Assembly (NCBI GenBank): GCA_913060895.1
Contig: CAJXSN010000008.1
Coordinates: forward strand, 1 to 64,000
Reading direction: 5' to 3'
Length of the DNA: 64,000 bases
Origin: an uncultured Sphingomonadaceae bacterium
GTDB lineage: Bacteria; Pseudomonadota; Alphaproteobacteria; Sphingomonadales; Sphingomonadaceae
Shown here piece after piece: positions 15,965 to 24,114 of this stretch; position 1 is the first letter of the stretch, and the number at the start of each line of letters is the position of its first letter. The notes beneath the pieces are model-generated. The model was given only the letters and a program-made list of their open reading frames with translations. It had not been told where the DNA came from and did no database searches. Both the position numbers and the translations under genes were made by a program.

Positions 15965-16447
15965 TTAGCTGGCGATAGAAAGCTGCGGATCTTCTATGTC
16001 GCCGTCGGTCTTTGTGCCTGAGCCTGCTTTTGATGCCAACGGGGACTGGGGCTTTGCATTGCCGCTGCCACGAGGGGCGAAACGGCCATCGACCTGTGCA
16101 CCCTGTTCGATGGTCAGCGCATCGTAATGCACATCGCCCTGGATCGAAGCAGAGCGCAAGATCACCAGTTCACGCACATCGATGGAACCATCGACCTCGC
16201 CCGCGAGCCGTGCGCTTTCTGCCTTGATCCCGCCCTTGATAGAGCTTCCTTCGCCCTGAACCAGCGAGGCACAGGAGATATCGCCATTGATCGTGCCATC
16301 GACGTGCAGTTCGGTGGTGGCGGTTACATCACCGGTAATCGATACGTCTGTGCCGATGACAGAGAAGCTGCCGGAGCTGTTCGATTTACCCATCGGTGCG
16401 GGCCTTGGTGCCGGTGCTGGATGATCGTCTTGCTTCTTTGAGAACAT
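15965..16447 (-). CDS. Bactofilin (polymer-forming cytoskeletal protein)
   Basis: 160-aa bactofilin. A Pro-rich, probably membrane-proximal N terminus (MFSKKQDDHPAPAPRPAPMG) is followed by the right-handed beta-helix core: repeating short strands from SVIGTDVSITGDV through GEVDGSIDVRELVIL to IEQGAQVDGRF. A short disordered tail follows. Bactofilins polymerise without nucleotide and scaffold cell-wall enzymes. The ATG at 16447 lies 62 bases inside the upstream M23 gene's 3' end, so the two are translated from overlapping frames. Confidence 0.92.
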   Translation of the reverse strand: MFSKKQDDHPAPAPRPAPMGKSNSSGSFSVIGTDVSITGDVTATTELHVDGTINGDISCASLVQGEGSSIKGGIKAESARLAGEVDGSIDVRELVILRSASIQGDVHYDALTIEQGAQVDGRFAPRGSGNAKPQSPLASKAGSGTKTDGDIEDPQLSIAS

Positions 16448-17549
16448 CGGGGGCTGCCTCCAGAAAGGGACGCGGATTGACCGCGCGTCCATTGATACGA
16501 ACTTCGAAATGCAGGTGAGGCCCGGTGGACCGGCCGGTACTGCCGATGGCGCCAATCGTACTGCCAGCGGAAATTGCCTGCCCAACTCTGGCATTGAAGC
16601 GGGACATATGGGCGTAGCGGGTCATCAGGCCATTGCCGTGCTGAATTTCTACCGTTTTACCGTAGCCGCCCTTGTAACCGACGAAGCTGATAGTTCCCTT
16701 GGCCGCAGCATAGATCGGGCTGCCCGATGGGCCGCGGAAATCGAGGCCGGAGTGCATCGCACCGGCGCCGGTGAACGGATCGCGGCGATAGCCGTAGCTG
16801 GAAGTAACCGAAGCGATATTGGCCGGCGCCACTTGCGGAATACCCTGCAAACCGCGCTCCAGCGCGCCCATCCTCGCCAGGCTGAGACCGAGACGCTCGA
16901 AACGCGGATCGATTGCGCCGTTCTTACCGAACTTTTCCAGCGGACCACCCATTGCCGCGCGCTCGGCGCCCGAGAGCATGGAGGCCGGGTTCAATCCCAG
17001 TTTACGGATTGCCTGCTCGGCCCGGCTTGCGCGGCGGTCGGCATACAGGGTCAAGCGCTCCACAAAGGCCAGTTGACGGGCTTCCAATTTGGCCAATGCC
17101 TTGGCCTCAGGCAGCGCGGCGCTGACTTTCGAAACTGTTTCAGCCGTTGCGCTGCTGGAATCGGATACGGTCTCGCCTGCTTTCGCATCGCTTGGCAATC
17201 CGTCCACCATGTCTTCGATAAAGGCTTGGCGGCGCTCGAGATCGCTAGCAACCGACCCGAGATCATCGCGGTAGGCATCGACGCGCTCTGATGCAGTGGC
17301 GACCTGTGCTTCGCGTTCCAGCAGCGACATGCGGTCGGCGGCGGCGCGATATTGCATCCAGCTCATCACACCCATGCTGATGGCCCAGACGAGCAGCGCG
17401 AGGACAACACCTCCGGCAACCGTCTTTTGCAGCCGCGAAGACACCTTGATGAAGCGCACACTTCCCTGCGAACGCATGAAAAACTCACGCTCAGGGAAAA
17501 GGTTCTCCAACCGGCGGGCCAACCCGCCGTTTTTGATTCCTGAAAGCAA
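16386..17549 (-). CDS. M23/LytM peptidoglycan endopeptidase partnered with bactofilin
   Basis: About 387-aa bitopic inner-membrane protein: one transmembrane helix (VVLALLVWAISMGVMSW), a coiled-coil periplasmic region and a C-terminal M23 domain. Zinc ligands are in MHSGLDFRG (HxxxD) and GPHLHFEV (HxH), so it should be active. Bactofilin-linked M23 enzymes shape cells in several bacteria (Csd1-like in Helicobacter; LmdC in Alphaproteobacteria). The start is uncertain. I chose the TTG at 17549, which has GGGG upstream and keeps the FPEREFFMRSQG block I expect to be conserved; GTG 17603 and ATG 17477 are alternatives. Confidence 0.85.
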   Translation of the reverse strand: MLSGIKNGGLARRLENLFPEREFFMRSQGSVRFIKVSSRLQKTVAGGVVLALLVWAISMGVMSWMQYRAAADRMSLLEREAQVATASERVDAYRDDLGSVASDLERRQAFIEDMVDGLPSDAKAGETVSDSSSATAETVSKVSAALPEAKALAKLEARQLAFVERLTLYADRRASRAEQAIRKLGLNPASMLSGAERAAMGGPLEKFGKNGAIDPRFERLGLSLARMGALERGLQGIPQVAPANIASVTSSYGYRRDPFTGAGAMHSGLDFRGPSGSPIYAAAKGTISFVGYKGGYGKTVEIQHGNGLMTRYAHMSRFNARVGQAISAGSTIGAIGSTGRSTGPHLHFEVRINGRAVNPRPFLEAAPDVLKEARRSSSTGTKARTDG

Positions 17550-17879
17550 AACGACCCCATGTCTTCTTTTTGATAGACTTGGCAGGGTAGGTAGCGTGCG
17601 CACCCGTCAGGGTCGAATCGTAAGCTCGATTCAGGGGGCGAGCCGAGAGAGTCGCGCGGCGAGGCGTTGAATCGTTCGAAAAATTCGCTGCTTTTTTTGG
17701 GAACCGACCGGGAATCTCCACGTTTTGCGCGCTTCCGGGGCAGTATATCCGTTCGCAACCCTGCGTACCGCCAATGACAGTCTGCGGCTGGGTTGTTAGG
17801 TCAGCCGGATGGAAAGCTTCCCCCCTCCCTCAGAAGTGCTGCTCGTCACATCTACCATCGATGAACAGGCGCCGCATTG
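17550..17879. other. Divergent intergenic region between M23 peptidase and nadD
   Basis: About 330 bases between divergent start codons, less if the M23 gene starts at 17603. I see no convincing open reading frame, only a T7 tract at 17692-17698. It presumably holds the promoters for both directions, but no clear -35/-10 pair stands out. Confidence 0.5.
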
Positions 17880-18542
17880 ATGCCATTGAAGACAGGACTG
17901 CTCGGCGGCAGCTTCAACCCGGCGCATGGCGGGCATCGGCGCATATCGCTGTTCGCGATGGAGGCGCTGGGGCTGGACGAGGTATGGTGGCTGGTGTCGC
18001 CCGGCAACCCGCTGAAACCGAAGCGGGGCATGGCCTCTTTGCAGGCCCGCTACCGCAGTGCCGTTACAATGGCTCGCCGCGCTCCGATCCGGGTGACTGC
18101 AATCGAGCGGGAGCTGGGCACGCGTTATACCGTGGATACGCTGCGCGGCATTACGCGGCGTTATTCCAAACGGGATTTTATCTGGCTGATGGGATCCGAC
18201 AATCTGGCCGGTTTTCACCGCTGGAAGTCGTGGCGCCAGATCGCCCGCACCATGCCGATTGCGACAATCGCGCGGCCCGGCTATGATGCCGCTGCTGTTG
18301 CCAGTCCCGCAATGGCTTGGCTCAGGCCCCACAAGGTGTCGCCAGAGCTTTTCAGAACAAGGGGCGATTGGAGTGCACCGGCACTGATAATGATGCGTTT
18401 CGACCCAGACCCGCGCTCGGCCACGGTAATTCGCCGCGCCGATCCGGACTGGGCGCGTGCCATAGGCAAGGCCCCGCTGCGCGATCAGGTAACGCACCGG
18501 TCCATCCCGGCTACGGCGTCGCCGGAGGCTACCCGTATATGA
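17880..18542 (+). CDS. nadD: Nicotinate-nucleotide adenylyltransferase
   Basis: 220-aa NadD, which adenylates nicotinate mononucleotide to deamido-NAD in NAD synthesis. The HxGH-type nucleotidyltransferase signature is present as GGSFNPAHGGHRRI at the N terminus. WLMGSDNLAGFHRW follows in the middle, and the second ATP-binding motif appears as RSATVIR near the C terminus. The ATG at 17880 is chosen. It starts a plus-strand run with rsfS and rlmH, a common bacterial order. Confidence 0.94.
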   Translation: MPLKTGLLGGSFNPAHGGHRRISLFAMEALGLDEVWWLVSPGNPLKPKRGMASLQARYRSAVTMARRAPIRVTAIERELGTRYTVDTLRGITRRYSKRDFIWLMGSDNLAGFHRWKSWRQIARTMPIATIARPGYDAAAVASPAMAWLRPHKVSPELFRTRGDWSAPALIMMRFDPDPRSATVIRRADPDWARAIGKAPLRDQVTHRSIPATASPEATRI

Positions 18543-18578
18543 TTCGCATTTTCCAATGGCCCTTCCCATCTATTTCGA

Positions 18579-19043
18579 ATGACAGAGGTATTCATCCCGC
18601 CGATGACACAGGCGCCAACCACTCCCCATTCCGCAACCGGAACCGAAACAATGTCTGTTGAACCAGTAACCGGCGAAGGTCTGCCGAACGCCGAGCCCGG
18701 CTCAGTTCACGAGCTTGTATTGAAGCAGCTCGACGACGATCAGGCGCAGGAACTGGTTTCGATACCACTTGCCGGGAAAAGCTCGATTGCCGATCACATG
18801 ATTATCGCATCGGGCCGCTCCACCCGGCAGGTTGCCTCGATGGCGCAAAAACTGGCCGAGACGATCAAGCAGGCCGGATTTGGCCCAGTACGGCTGGAGG
18901 GTCTGCCCGCAGCCGACTGGGTACTGGTCGATGCAGGCGATATCGTGGTCCACCTGTTCCGCCCCGAGGTGCGCAGCTTCTACAATCTTGAACGTATGTG
19001 GGCCTTTGGCGATTCTCCTCCTGCGGGTGCAGGCAGCGCGTAG
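18579..19043 (+). CDS. rsfS: Ribosomal silencing factor RsfS
   Basis: RsfS/Iojap protein that binds ribosomal protein L14 and blocks 30S-50S joining under starvation. Core features: VLKQLDDDQAQELVSIPL, ADHMIIASGRSTRQV, DWVLVDAGDIVVHLF and the C-terminal RSFYNLERMW. The core starts near residue 42. The true start could be ATG 18579 (154 aa), 18603 or 18651 (130 aa); none has a strong Shine-Dalgarno, although GGAA precedes 18651. Confidence 0.93.
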   Translation: MTEVFIPPMTQAPTTPHSATGTETMSVEPVTGEGLPNAEPGSVHELVLKQLDDDQAQELVSIPLAGKSSIADHMIIASGRSTRQVASMAQKLAETIKQAGFGPVRLEGLPAADWVLVDAGDIVVHLFRPEVRSFYNLERMWAFGDSPPAGAGSA

Positions 19044-19178
19044 ATTGTTTTGGCTCTGAATGCCTGGGAGCCCTGCCTCGAAGGTCTTTTGCCGCGCAGG
19101 CTCGCACAGGCACCTTATCTGATTAGGAGCCTTCGGATTCGCCGGTTGTGAACCGGGATACTGGCAGGAGTTCATCTT

Positions 19179-19601
19179 ATCCTCCTTCATATTATCGCTC
19201 GCGGAAAAATCGCGCGGTCGCCCGAAGCAGATCTGGTTGGGCGGTACGAGAAGCGAATTTCCTGGCCAGTCAAACTGACAGAACTGCCCGAAACCGGCGG
19301 ACGCATTCCTGAACCGCAGACGCCATACCGAACTGTCTTGCTGGATGAGCGGGGCAGGGATCTTTCTTCGGAGAAGCTGGCTACATTGCTGGGGCAATGG
19401 CGCGATGATGGTATGCGTGAAACGCGGTTTTTGCTGGGCGCAGCAGACGGGCATTCGGCGCAGGACCGCGAGCAGGCCGACCTGCTTCTGGCATTCGGGA
19501 CGGCGACATGGCCGCATTTGCTGGCCCGCGCGATGTTGATGGAACAGCTCTACCGTTCCACTGCGATCCTTGCAGGCCACCCCTATCATCGGGCAGGCTA
19601 G
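19179..19601 (+). CDS. rlmH: 23S rRNA pseudouridine-1915 N3-methyltransferase RlmH, apparent ATC start
   Basis: SPOUT methyltransferase of 140 codons that modifies 23S rRNA helix 69. LLHIIARGKIARSPEAD is the first strand and loop; FLLGAADGH is the SAM-site motif; the C terminus is LYRSTAILAGHPYHRAG. The in-frame codon aligned with the conserved initiator Met is ATC at 19179, 8 bases after an AGGAG at 19166-19170. There is no ATG/GTG/TTG at the 5' end before TTG 19338, which would remove half the enzyme. Either a non-canonical ATC start or a single-base error or mutation is likely. Confidence 0.85.
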   Translation: MLLHIIARGKIARSPEADLVGRYEKRISWPVKLTELPETGGRIPEPQTPYRTVLLDERGRDLSSEKLATLLGQWRDDGMRETRFLLGAADGHSAQDREQADLLLAFGTATWPHLLARAMLMEQLYRSTAILAGHPYHRAG

Positions 19602-19605
19602 AAGC

Positions 19606-20859
19606 ATGACGCCGCGCGCGAAGTTCCTGTCTGTCCTTGCTCTCTGCGGATTCGCGCTGACAGCCATTGCTTTCGCTCCGGGCACGGCGCAGCGGGACAG
19701 CGCATTCGACGATCCGAAAGCCACCCGGGCCGCCATGCGCCGGGCCGAGGCCGAGGCAGCACGGGCCGCCCAGCGTGGAGAGCGGCTGGAGGAAGAGGCA
19801 GGCAAGGCCACCGCCGAGGCGGAAAAAACCGCTCAGGCGGGTGCTGCTCTTGCTGCCCGTATCCAGCAGGCGGAAGCCAGCATTGCATCCGCAGAAGCGC
19901 GGCTGAGCCTGATTGCGAAGGAGCGTGCGGGTCTCGATCGGCAACTGGCAGAGCGGCGCGAGCCATTGGTGCGCCTGACGGCGGCCCTGCAGAATTTTGC
20001 CCGCCGCCCGCTGGCCCTGTCGGCTTTGCGCCCGGGATCTCTGCGTGAAACTGTTTATCTCAGCGCGCTGCTCGATTCGACCGTCCCACAAGTGCGCCAG
20101 CGAACCGCTGCCCTGCGCAGTTCGATCGATCGCGGGAAGGCGCTGGCACGCGAAGCCGATCAGGCGATTGCTTCCTTGCGCGAGCAGGAAGAAACATTGG
20201 CGGCGAGACAGACGGAATTGGCAGCGCTGGAAAGCCGCCAGCGCATTGTTTCGCGGCAGGCAAGCGGAGCCGCCGCGAGGGAAAGCGAACGCGCTCTGGC
20301 ATTGTCGGAAGAAGCGCGGGACCTGTCGGGGCTGGTACGGCAACTGTCTTCAAACGCCGAATTACGCGAAGAACTCGCGGCATTGCCCGGACCGGTTATC
20401 CGCCCCGGCAGGGGCAATGGAGATGTCCCGCTACCTTCGGGCCCCGGTGCGGTACCATCCGCCACTGCGAGTGCCCAGTCCCGGCTTGCGCCGGTCAATC
20501 TCCAATTGCCGGTCGCGGGCCGCACTGTCACAGGCTTCGGGTCCTTCACACCTGCCGGCACACGTTCGGAAGGGGTCACGATCGCGCCTCGCGGAGGCGC
20601 TCAGGTGATTGCCCCGGCGGCCGGACGTGTGGCCTTCTCCGGGCCCTATCGCGGATTCGGGCGGATCGTTATCATCGAACATGGCGGTGGCTGGACCAGT
20701 CTGGTTACCGGTCTCGCACGGGATGATGTGGAAGTGGGCGAGGAATTGGTTGCAGGCGCGCCGCTGGGCGTTGCAGGTACCGAAAACCCCGAGGTGACAC
20801 TGGAATTGCGCCGGGGGAACAAGCCGGTCAACCCGCTCGACTTCATTGGCAATCGCTAG
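19606..20859 (+). CDS. EnvC-like murein hydrolase activator (degenerate LytM)
   Basis: 417-aa exported protein: signal peptide or anchor (LSVLALCGFALTAIAFAPG), a long Ala/Glu/Arg-rich coiled coil to about residue 270, and a C-terminal LytM fold. The zinc ligands are lost: the HxxxD site reads RSEGVTIAP and the HxH site reads VTLELRRG. That is the EnvC/NlpD pattern, a catalytically dead LytM that activates amidases for septal peptidoglycan splitting. It starts 4 bases after rlmH and precedes ctpA; the envC-ctpA order is common. Confidence 0.9.
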   Translation: MTPRAKFLSVLALCGFALTAIAFAPGTAQRDSAFDDPKATRAAMRRAEAEAARAAQRGERLEEEAGKATAEAEKTAQAGAALAARIQQAEASIASAEARLSLIAKERAGLDRQLAERREPLVRLTAALQNFARRPLALSALRPGSLRETVYLSALLDSTVPQVRQRTAALRSSIDRGKALAREADQAIASLREQEETLAARQTELAALESRQRIVSRQASGAAARESERALALSEEARDLSGLVRQLSSNAELREELAALPGPVIRPGRGNGDVPLPSGPGAVPSATASAQSRLAPVNLQLPVAGRTVTGFGSFTPAGTRSEGVTIAPRGGAQVIAPAAGRVAFSGPYRGFGRIVIIEHGGGWTSLVTGLARDDVEVGEELVAGAPLGVAGTENPEVTLELRRGNKPVNPLDFIGNR

Positions 20860-20988
20860 ATTATTGTATCGCATATTTCCGTGTTGCGACGCAGTCTAAG
20901 ACAGGTGCTCTGCGACAATGGCCCAAATCCTCATCTTCCGTTCACTCCTGATGCGCGATAGTAACGTTGTCTGTTGGAGAATTTACCG

Positions 20989-22326
20989 ATGAAGTTTGCC
21001 CCACTTGTCCGCTCCGCCGCGCTTGTCACTGCCGTAGCAATGATTCCGGCAACAACCGCCGGCTTCGCCCAGGTCGACGGCCGTGCAGGCCCTGAGTTTG
21101 CAAAGCTTTTTGCGACCTATCAGCAGATCAAGGCAGCATACGTCGATGAAGTGGACAACGAAAAACTGGTGCGCGGCGCGATCGACGGCATGCTGGGCAG
21201 CCTTGATCCGCACTCCGCGTATCTCGATGGCAGCGATCTCCAGCGGCTGGAAACGCTGATCGACGGGAATTACTCCGGTCTCGGGCTGTCGGTCATTATG
21301 GATGACGGTGCAGTAAAAGTTATCAGTCCGTTTCGTGGCAGCCCGGCAGAGGAATCCGGTGTGAAAGCGGGCGATTTCATCACCCATCTCGACGGTACGC
21401 TGATCTATGGCGGCGATCTGGACGATGCCGTGCAGCAAATGCGCGGGGTTGCGGGTACCAATATCACGCTCACCCTGTTTCGCCCCGGCCGGGACGAGCC
21501 GTTCGACGTGACAGTAACGCGCGGCGTGATCGAGCTGGAGCCGGTCACGCATGAATTGCAGGCCGGAAATATCGGCGTCATCAGCGTGAACGAGTTTTCC
21601 CGGGATGTCGGCGCGGATGTTTACGCCGCATGGGATGCCATCAAGAAAGAAGCCGCCGGACCGGTGAACGGACTGGTGCTTGATCTTCGTTCTAATCCCG
21701 GCGGTTCGCTGGATGAAGCTGTCGCACTGTCTGACCTGTTTCTGGACAGCGGCGCAATCGTTTCGCAGCGTGGACGGGAAAGCCGCGAGAACCTGCTTTA
21801 TAAATCGGAAACGGTTTTCCGTGGCGATATGGCGGCCGGTGTTCCGGTCGTGGTATTGATCGACGCGGGCTCTGCTTCGGCCAGCGAAATCGTCGCAGGT
21901 GCATTGCAGGATCACCGCCGTGCGCTAGTGATGGGCGAGCGCAGTTTCGGCAAGGGCAGTGTCCAGTCGCTGTTGCCACTGGGTTCCGATGCCGCGCTGA
22001 AGCTGACCACCGCGCGCTATTACACGCCGTCGGGCCATTCGGTGCAGGAGGGCGGGATCAAACCCGATATCCGCGTACCGCAATTGTCCGATCCCGACCT
22101 TGCCCGCCGTATGAAGTACCAGATGCGTGAATCGGATCTGCGAGGCCATCTGGTTAACGAACTGGGCCTGAAGGATGAAGAGCTGGAGAACGACAAGACG
22201 ATCGATCCGCGTTTCATCAAAACAGCAGAGGAACTGGAGGAACAAGGCATTGAGGATTACCAGTTGCACTATGCGCTGCAAACCCTGCGCCGCACCACGC
22301 CCAGTTCCATCGCCCTGCGCAAGTGA
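20989..22326 (+). CDS. Carboxyl-terminal processing peptidase (S41 family, CtpA)
   Basis: 445-aa periplasmic S41 serine protease: signal peptide, cap region, PDZ domain (about residues 90-170, GLGLSVIMDDGAVKVISPF) and protease core. The catalytic serine is in DAGSASASEIVAGAL and the lysine in RSFGKGSVQSLLPL, the Ser-Lys dyad. The ATG at 20989 follows TTGGAGA. It degrades or processes periplasmic proteins, often cell-wall enzymes, which fits the EnvC gene just upstream. Confidence 0.95.
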   Translation: MKFAPLVRSAALVTAVAMIPATTAGFAQVDGRAGPEFAKLFATYQQIKAAYVDEVDNEKLVRGAIDGMLGSLDPHSAYLDGSDLQRLETLIDGNYSGLGLSVIMDDGAVKVISPFRGSPAEESGVKAGDFITHLDGTLIYGGDLDDAVQQMRGVAGTNITLTLFRPGRDEPFDVTVTRGVIELEPVTHELQAGNIGVISVNEFSRDVGADVYAAWDAIKKEAAGPVNGLVLDLRSNPGGSLDEAVALSDLFLDSGAIVSQRGRESRENLLYKSETVFRGDMAAGVPVVVLIDAGSASASEIVAGALQDHRRALVMGERSFGKGSVQSLLPLGSDAALKLTTARYYTPSGHSVQEGGIKPDIRVPQLSDPDLARRMKYQMRESDLRGHLVNELGLKDEELENDKTIDPRFIKTAEELEEQGIEDYQLHYALQTLRRTTPSSIALRK

Positions 22327-22335
22327 CCCCGTAGC

Positions 22336-22815
22336 ATGAGCGAAACACCCAATGTGCGGCTGGCACGGCAACTGGCGTTAGCCGTACCCGCACTGCTGTT
22401 GGCAGGTGCCTATGTCGGACAATATGCCTTCGGGCTATTCCCATGCGAAATGTGCTGGTGGCAGCGCTGGCCGTATTTCGTGGCCATTGCACTGGGACTG
22501 GGCGCGAGCTTCATCGGTCCATCCCGTATCTGGACGGCTTTTGCAGGTCTGGCGATCCTGACATCCGGTCTGATCGGGCTGTTCCATGCCGGCGTCGAAT
22601 ACGGATGGTGGGAAGGCATCACCGGCTGCGCGACCACGGTACTAGCAGGCGATGATGTACTGGAATCGATCATGAATGCGCCGATTGTCCGCTGCGATCA
22701 GGCACCATGGGACCTTTTAGGCGTTTCTCTGGCAGGATGGAATTTCTTGATATCGGCAGCAGCGGCAGGTGTAATCCTGTGGCTGATCGGCCGTAAGGAT
22801 GTGCATGTAATATGA
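22336..22815 (+). CDS. dsbB: Disulfide bond formation protein B family
   Basis: 159-aa four-helix inner-membrane quinone reductase that reoxidises DsbA. The N-terminal CxxC is in FPCEMCWWQRWPY, preceded by the first helix and followed by three more hydrophobic segments. Cysteines in the second periplasmic loop (GCATT and VRCDQ) form the other redox pair. The gene starts 9 bases after ctpA and its stop overlaps the coq7 start by 4 bases. Confidence 0.93.
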   Translation: MSETPNVRLARQLALAVPALLLAGAYVGQYAFGLFPCEMCWWQRWPYFVAIALGLGASFIGPSRIWTAFAGLAILTSGLIGLFHAGVEYGWWEGITGCATTVLAGDDVLESIMNAPIVRCDQAPWDLLGVSLAGWNFLISAAAAGVILWLIGRKDVHVI

Positions 22816-23333
22816 CGCAGGACGAAATCAAACGTATGATTCGGGTCGATCAGGCCGGTGAATTCGGCGCGACCCGTATTTACGAAGGTCAATTGGCGGT
22901 GATGGGTGATCGCGGTCCGCATTCGGGCGAGATACGCGCAATGGCCCGTCAGGAAGAGGTCCACCGGGCCGAATTCGATGCGCTGATGGCGGAGCGCGGA
23001 GTCCGCCCGACCGCCCTGCAGCCTTTTTGGCACGCGGCGGGCTATGCTCTTGGCGCGGCGACGGCATTGATGGGTCCGGAAGCGGCTATGGCCTGCACCG
23101 CCGCAGTGGAAGAAGAAATCGACAAGCATTATTCCGAGCAGCTGGACAGGCTGGAGGAAACCGGTGCCGACCCCGAACTGGCGAACATGATAGAACGCTT
23201 CCGCGAGGACGAGCGGGACCATCTGGATGCGGCGCTGGCGGCTGGCGCGGAAAAGGCGCCCGGTTATCCGGTCCTCTCCGGTATCATCCGCATGGGTTGC
23301 AAGGCGGCGATCCGCATCAGCCAGCGGGTCTGA
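22812..23333 (+). CDS. coq7: Demethoxyubiquinone hydroxylase
   Basis: 173-aa ferritin-like di-iron monooxygenase for the penultimate step of ubiquinone synthesis. Iron ligands are visible in GEFGATRIYEGQ, RQEEVHRAEF (ExxH), AAVEEEIDKHY and REDERDHLDAAL (ExxH). The ATGA overlap with dsbB couples translation. Aerobic respiration with ubiquinone is implied. Confidence 0.95.
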   Translation: MTQDEIKRMIRVDQAGEFGATRIYEGQLAVMGDRGPHSGEIRAMARQEEVHRAEFDALMAERGVRPTALQPFWHAAGYALGAATALMGPEAAMACTAAVEEEIDKHYSEQLDRLEETGADPELANMIERFREDERDHLDAALAAGAEKAPGYPVLSGIIRMGCKAAIRISQRV

Positions 23334-23459
23334 CCGATCTGCAGAGCAGGAACCAATATCAGTTGCGGAGCGCTGGAATTGGGTAGCTTCAGACGGCATT
23401 CACGCGAATGACCGCAAAAATACGTTCAATCCGGCATAAAGCCCGTGAAAGGTAAACCC

Positions 23460-24059
23460 ATGACAACCCGCCATATCGCCCTCTCCCTTGCCGCCGCCAC
23501 AATGGCAATTGCCGCACCTTCCGCCGCGCAGGACAGCGCCGGAGACAGGGTCAATATGGTCATCGTTTATGGCGATGATGAAGTTCAGCCCGCCACCAAT
23601 GCGGACGAGATTGTCGTTGTCGCGCGCCTTCCCGAAAGCGAGCGGTTCCGTATTCCTGAAACTCTGCGATTCAGTGACGACCCATCCAACTCCGCGTGGG
23701 CGGAAAGGGTCGAGGCATTCGAATTCGTCGGCGATTTTGGCACTTTGTCGTGCTCGCCAACGGGCGCTGCCGGATATACGGGCTGCACCCAGGAACTGAT
23801 CGATGTCGCTTACGGCGAGAAGCGGGAGGCATCCGGAGTGCGCTTTGCCCAGTTGATTGCCGAAGCTCGCGCCGCGCGTCTGTCAACTATCGATGAAGAT
23901 GCCGCGATCCGACAGGGTGAAGTCGAAGCGATAGAGCGCGAGTATCTCGAGCGGCTTGAGCGTGAACGCGATGCACCTGTGGGCGACGAAGAGGTGGACG
24001 GCGCGCCTCCGCAGCTGGTCGAACCCCTGGCAGTTCCGCCCGCTATTGACGAAAACTGA
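23460..24059 (+). CDS. Secreted protein of unknown function
   Basis: 199 aa starting with a clear signal peptide (ALSLAAATMAIAAPSAAQ), then an acidic body containing DEIVVVARLPESERFRIPE, a single CSPTGAAGYTGC pair of cysteines, and a Glu/Arg-rich C-terminal helix ending in a Pro-rich tail. AAAGGT precedes the ATG at 23460. I do not recognise a characterised family; similar periplasmic proteins occur in sphingomonads. It closes the nadD-to-coq7 run. Confidence 0.8.
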   Translation: MTTRHIALSLAAATMAIAAPSAAQDSAGDRVNMVIVYGDDEVQPATNADEIVVVARLPESERFRIPETLRFSDDPSNSAWAERVEAFEFVGDFGTLSCSPTGAAGYTGCTQELIDVAYGEKREASGVRFAQLIAEARAARLSTIDEDAAIRQGEVEAIEREYLERLERERDAPVGDEEVDGAPPQLVEPLAVPPAIDEN

Positions 24060-24114
24060 GGTTTTTGCAGGCTAGCTAGGCTCGCTTTAACTTTCTATGG
24101 TTAATCGCGGGCGA

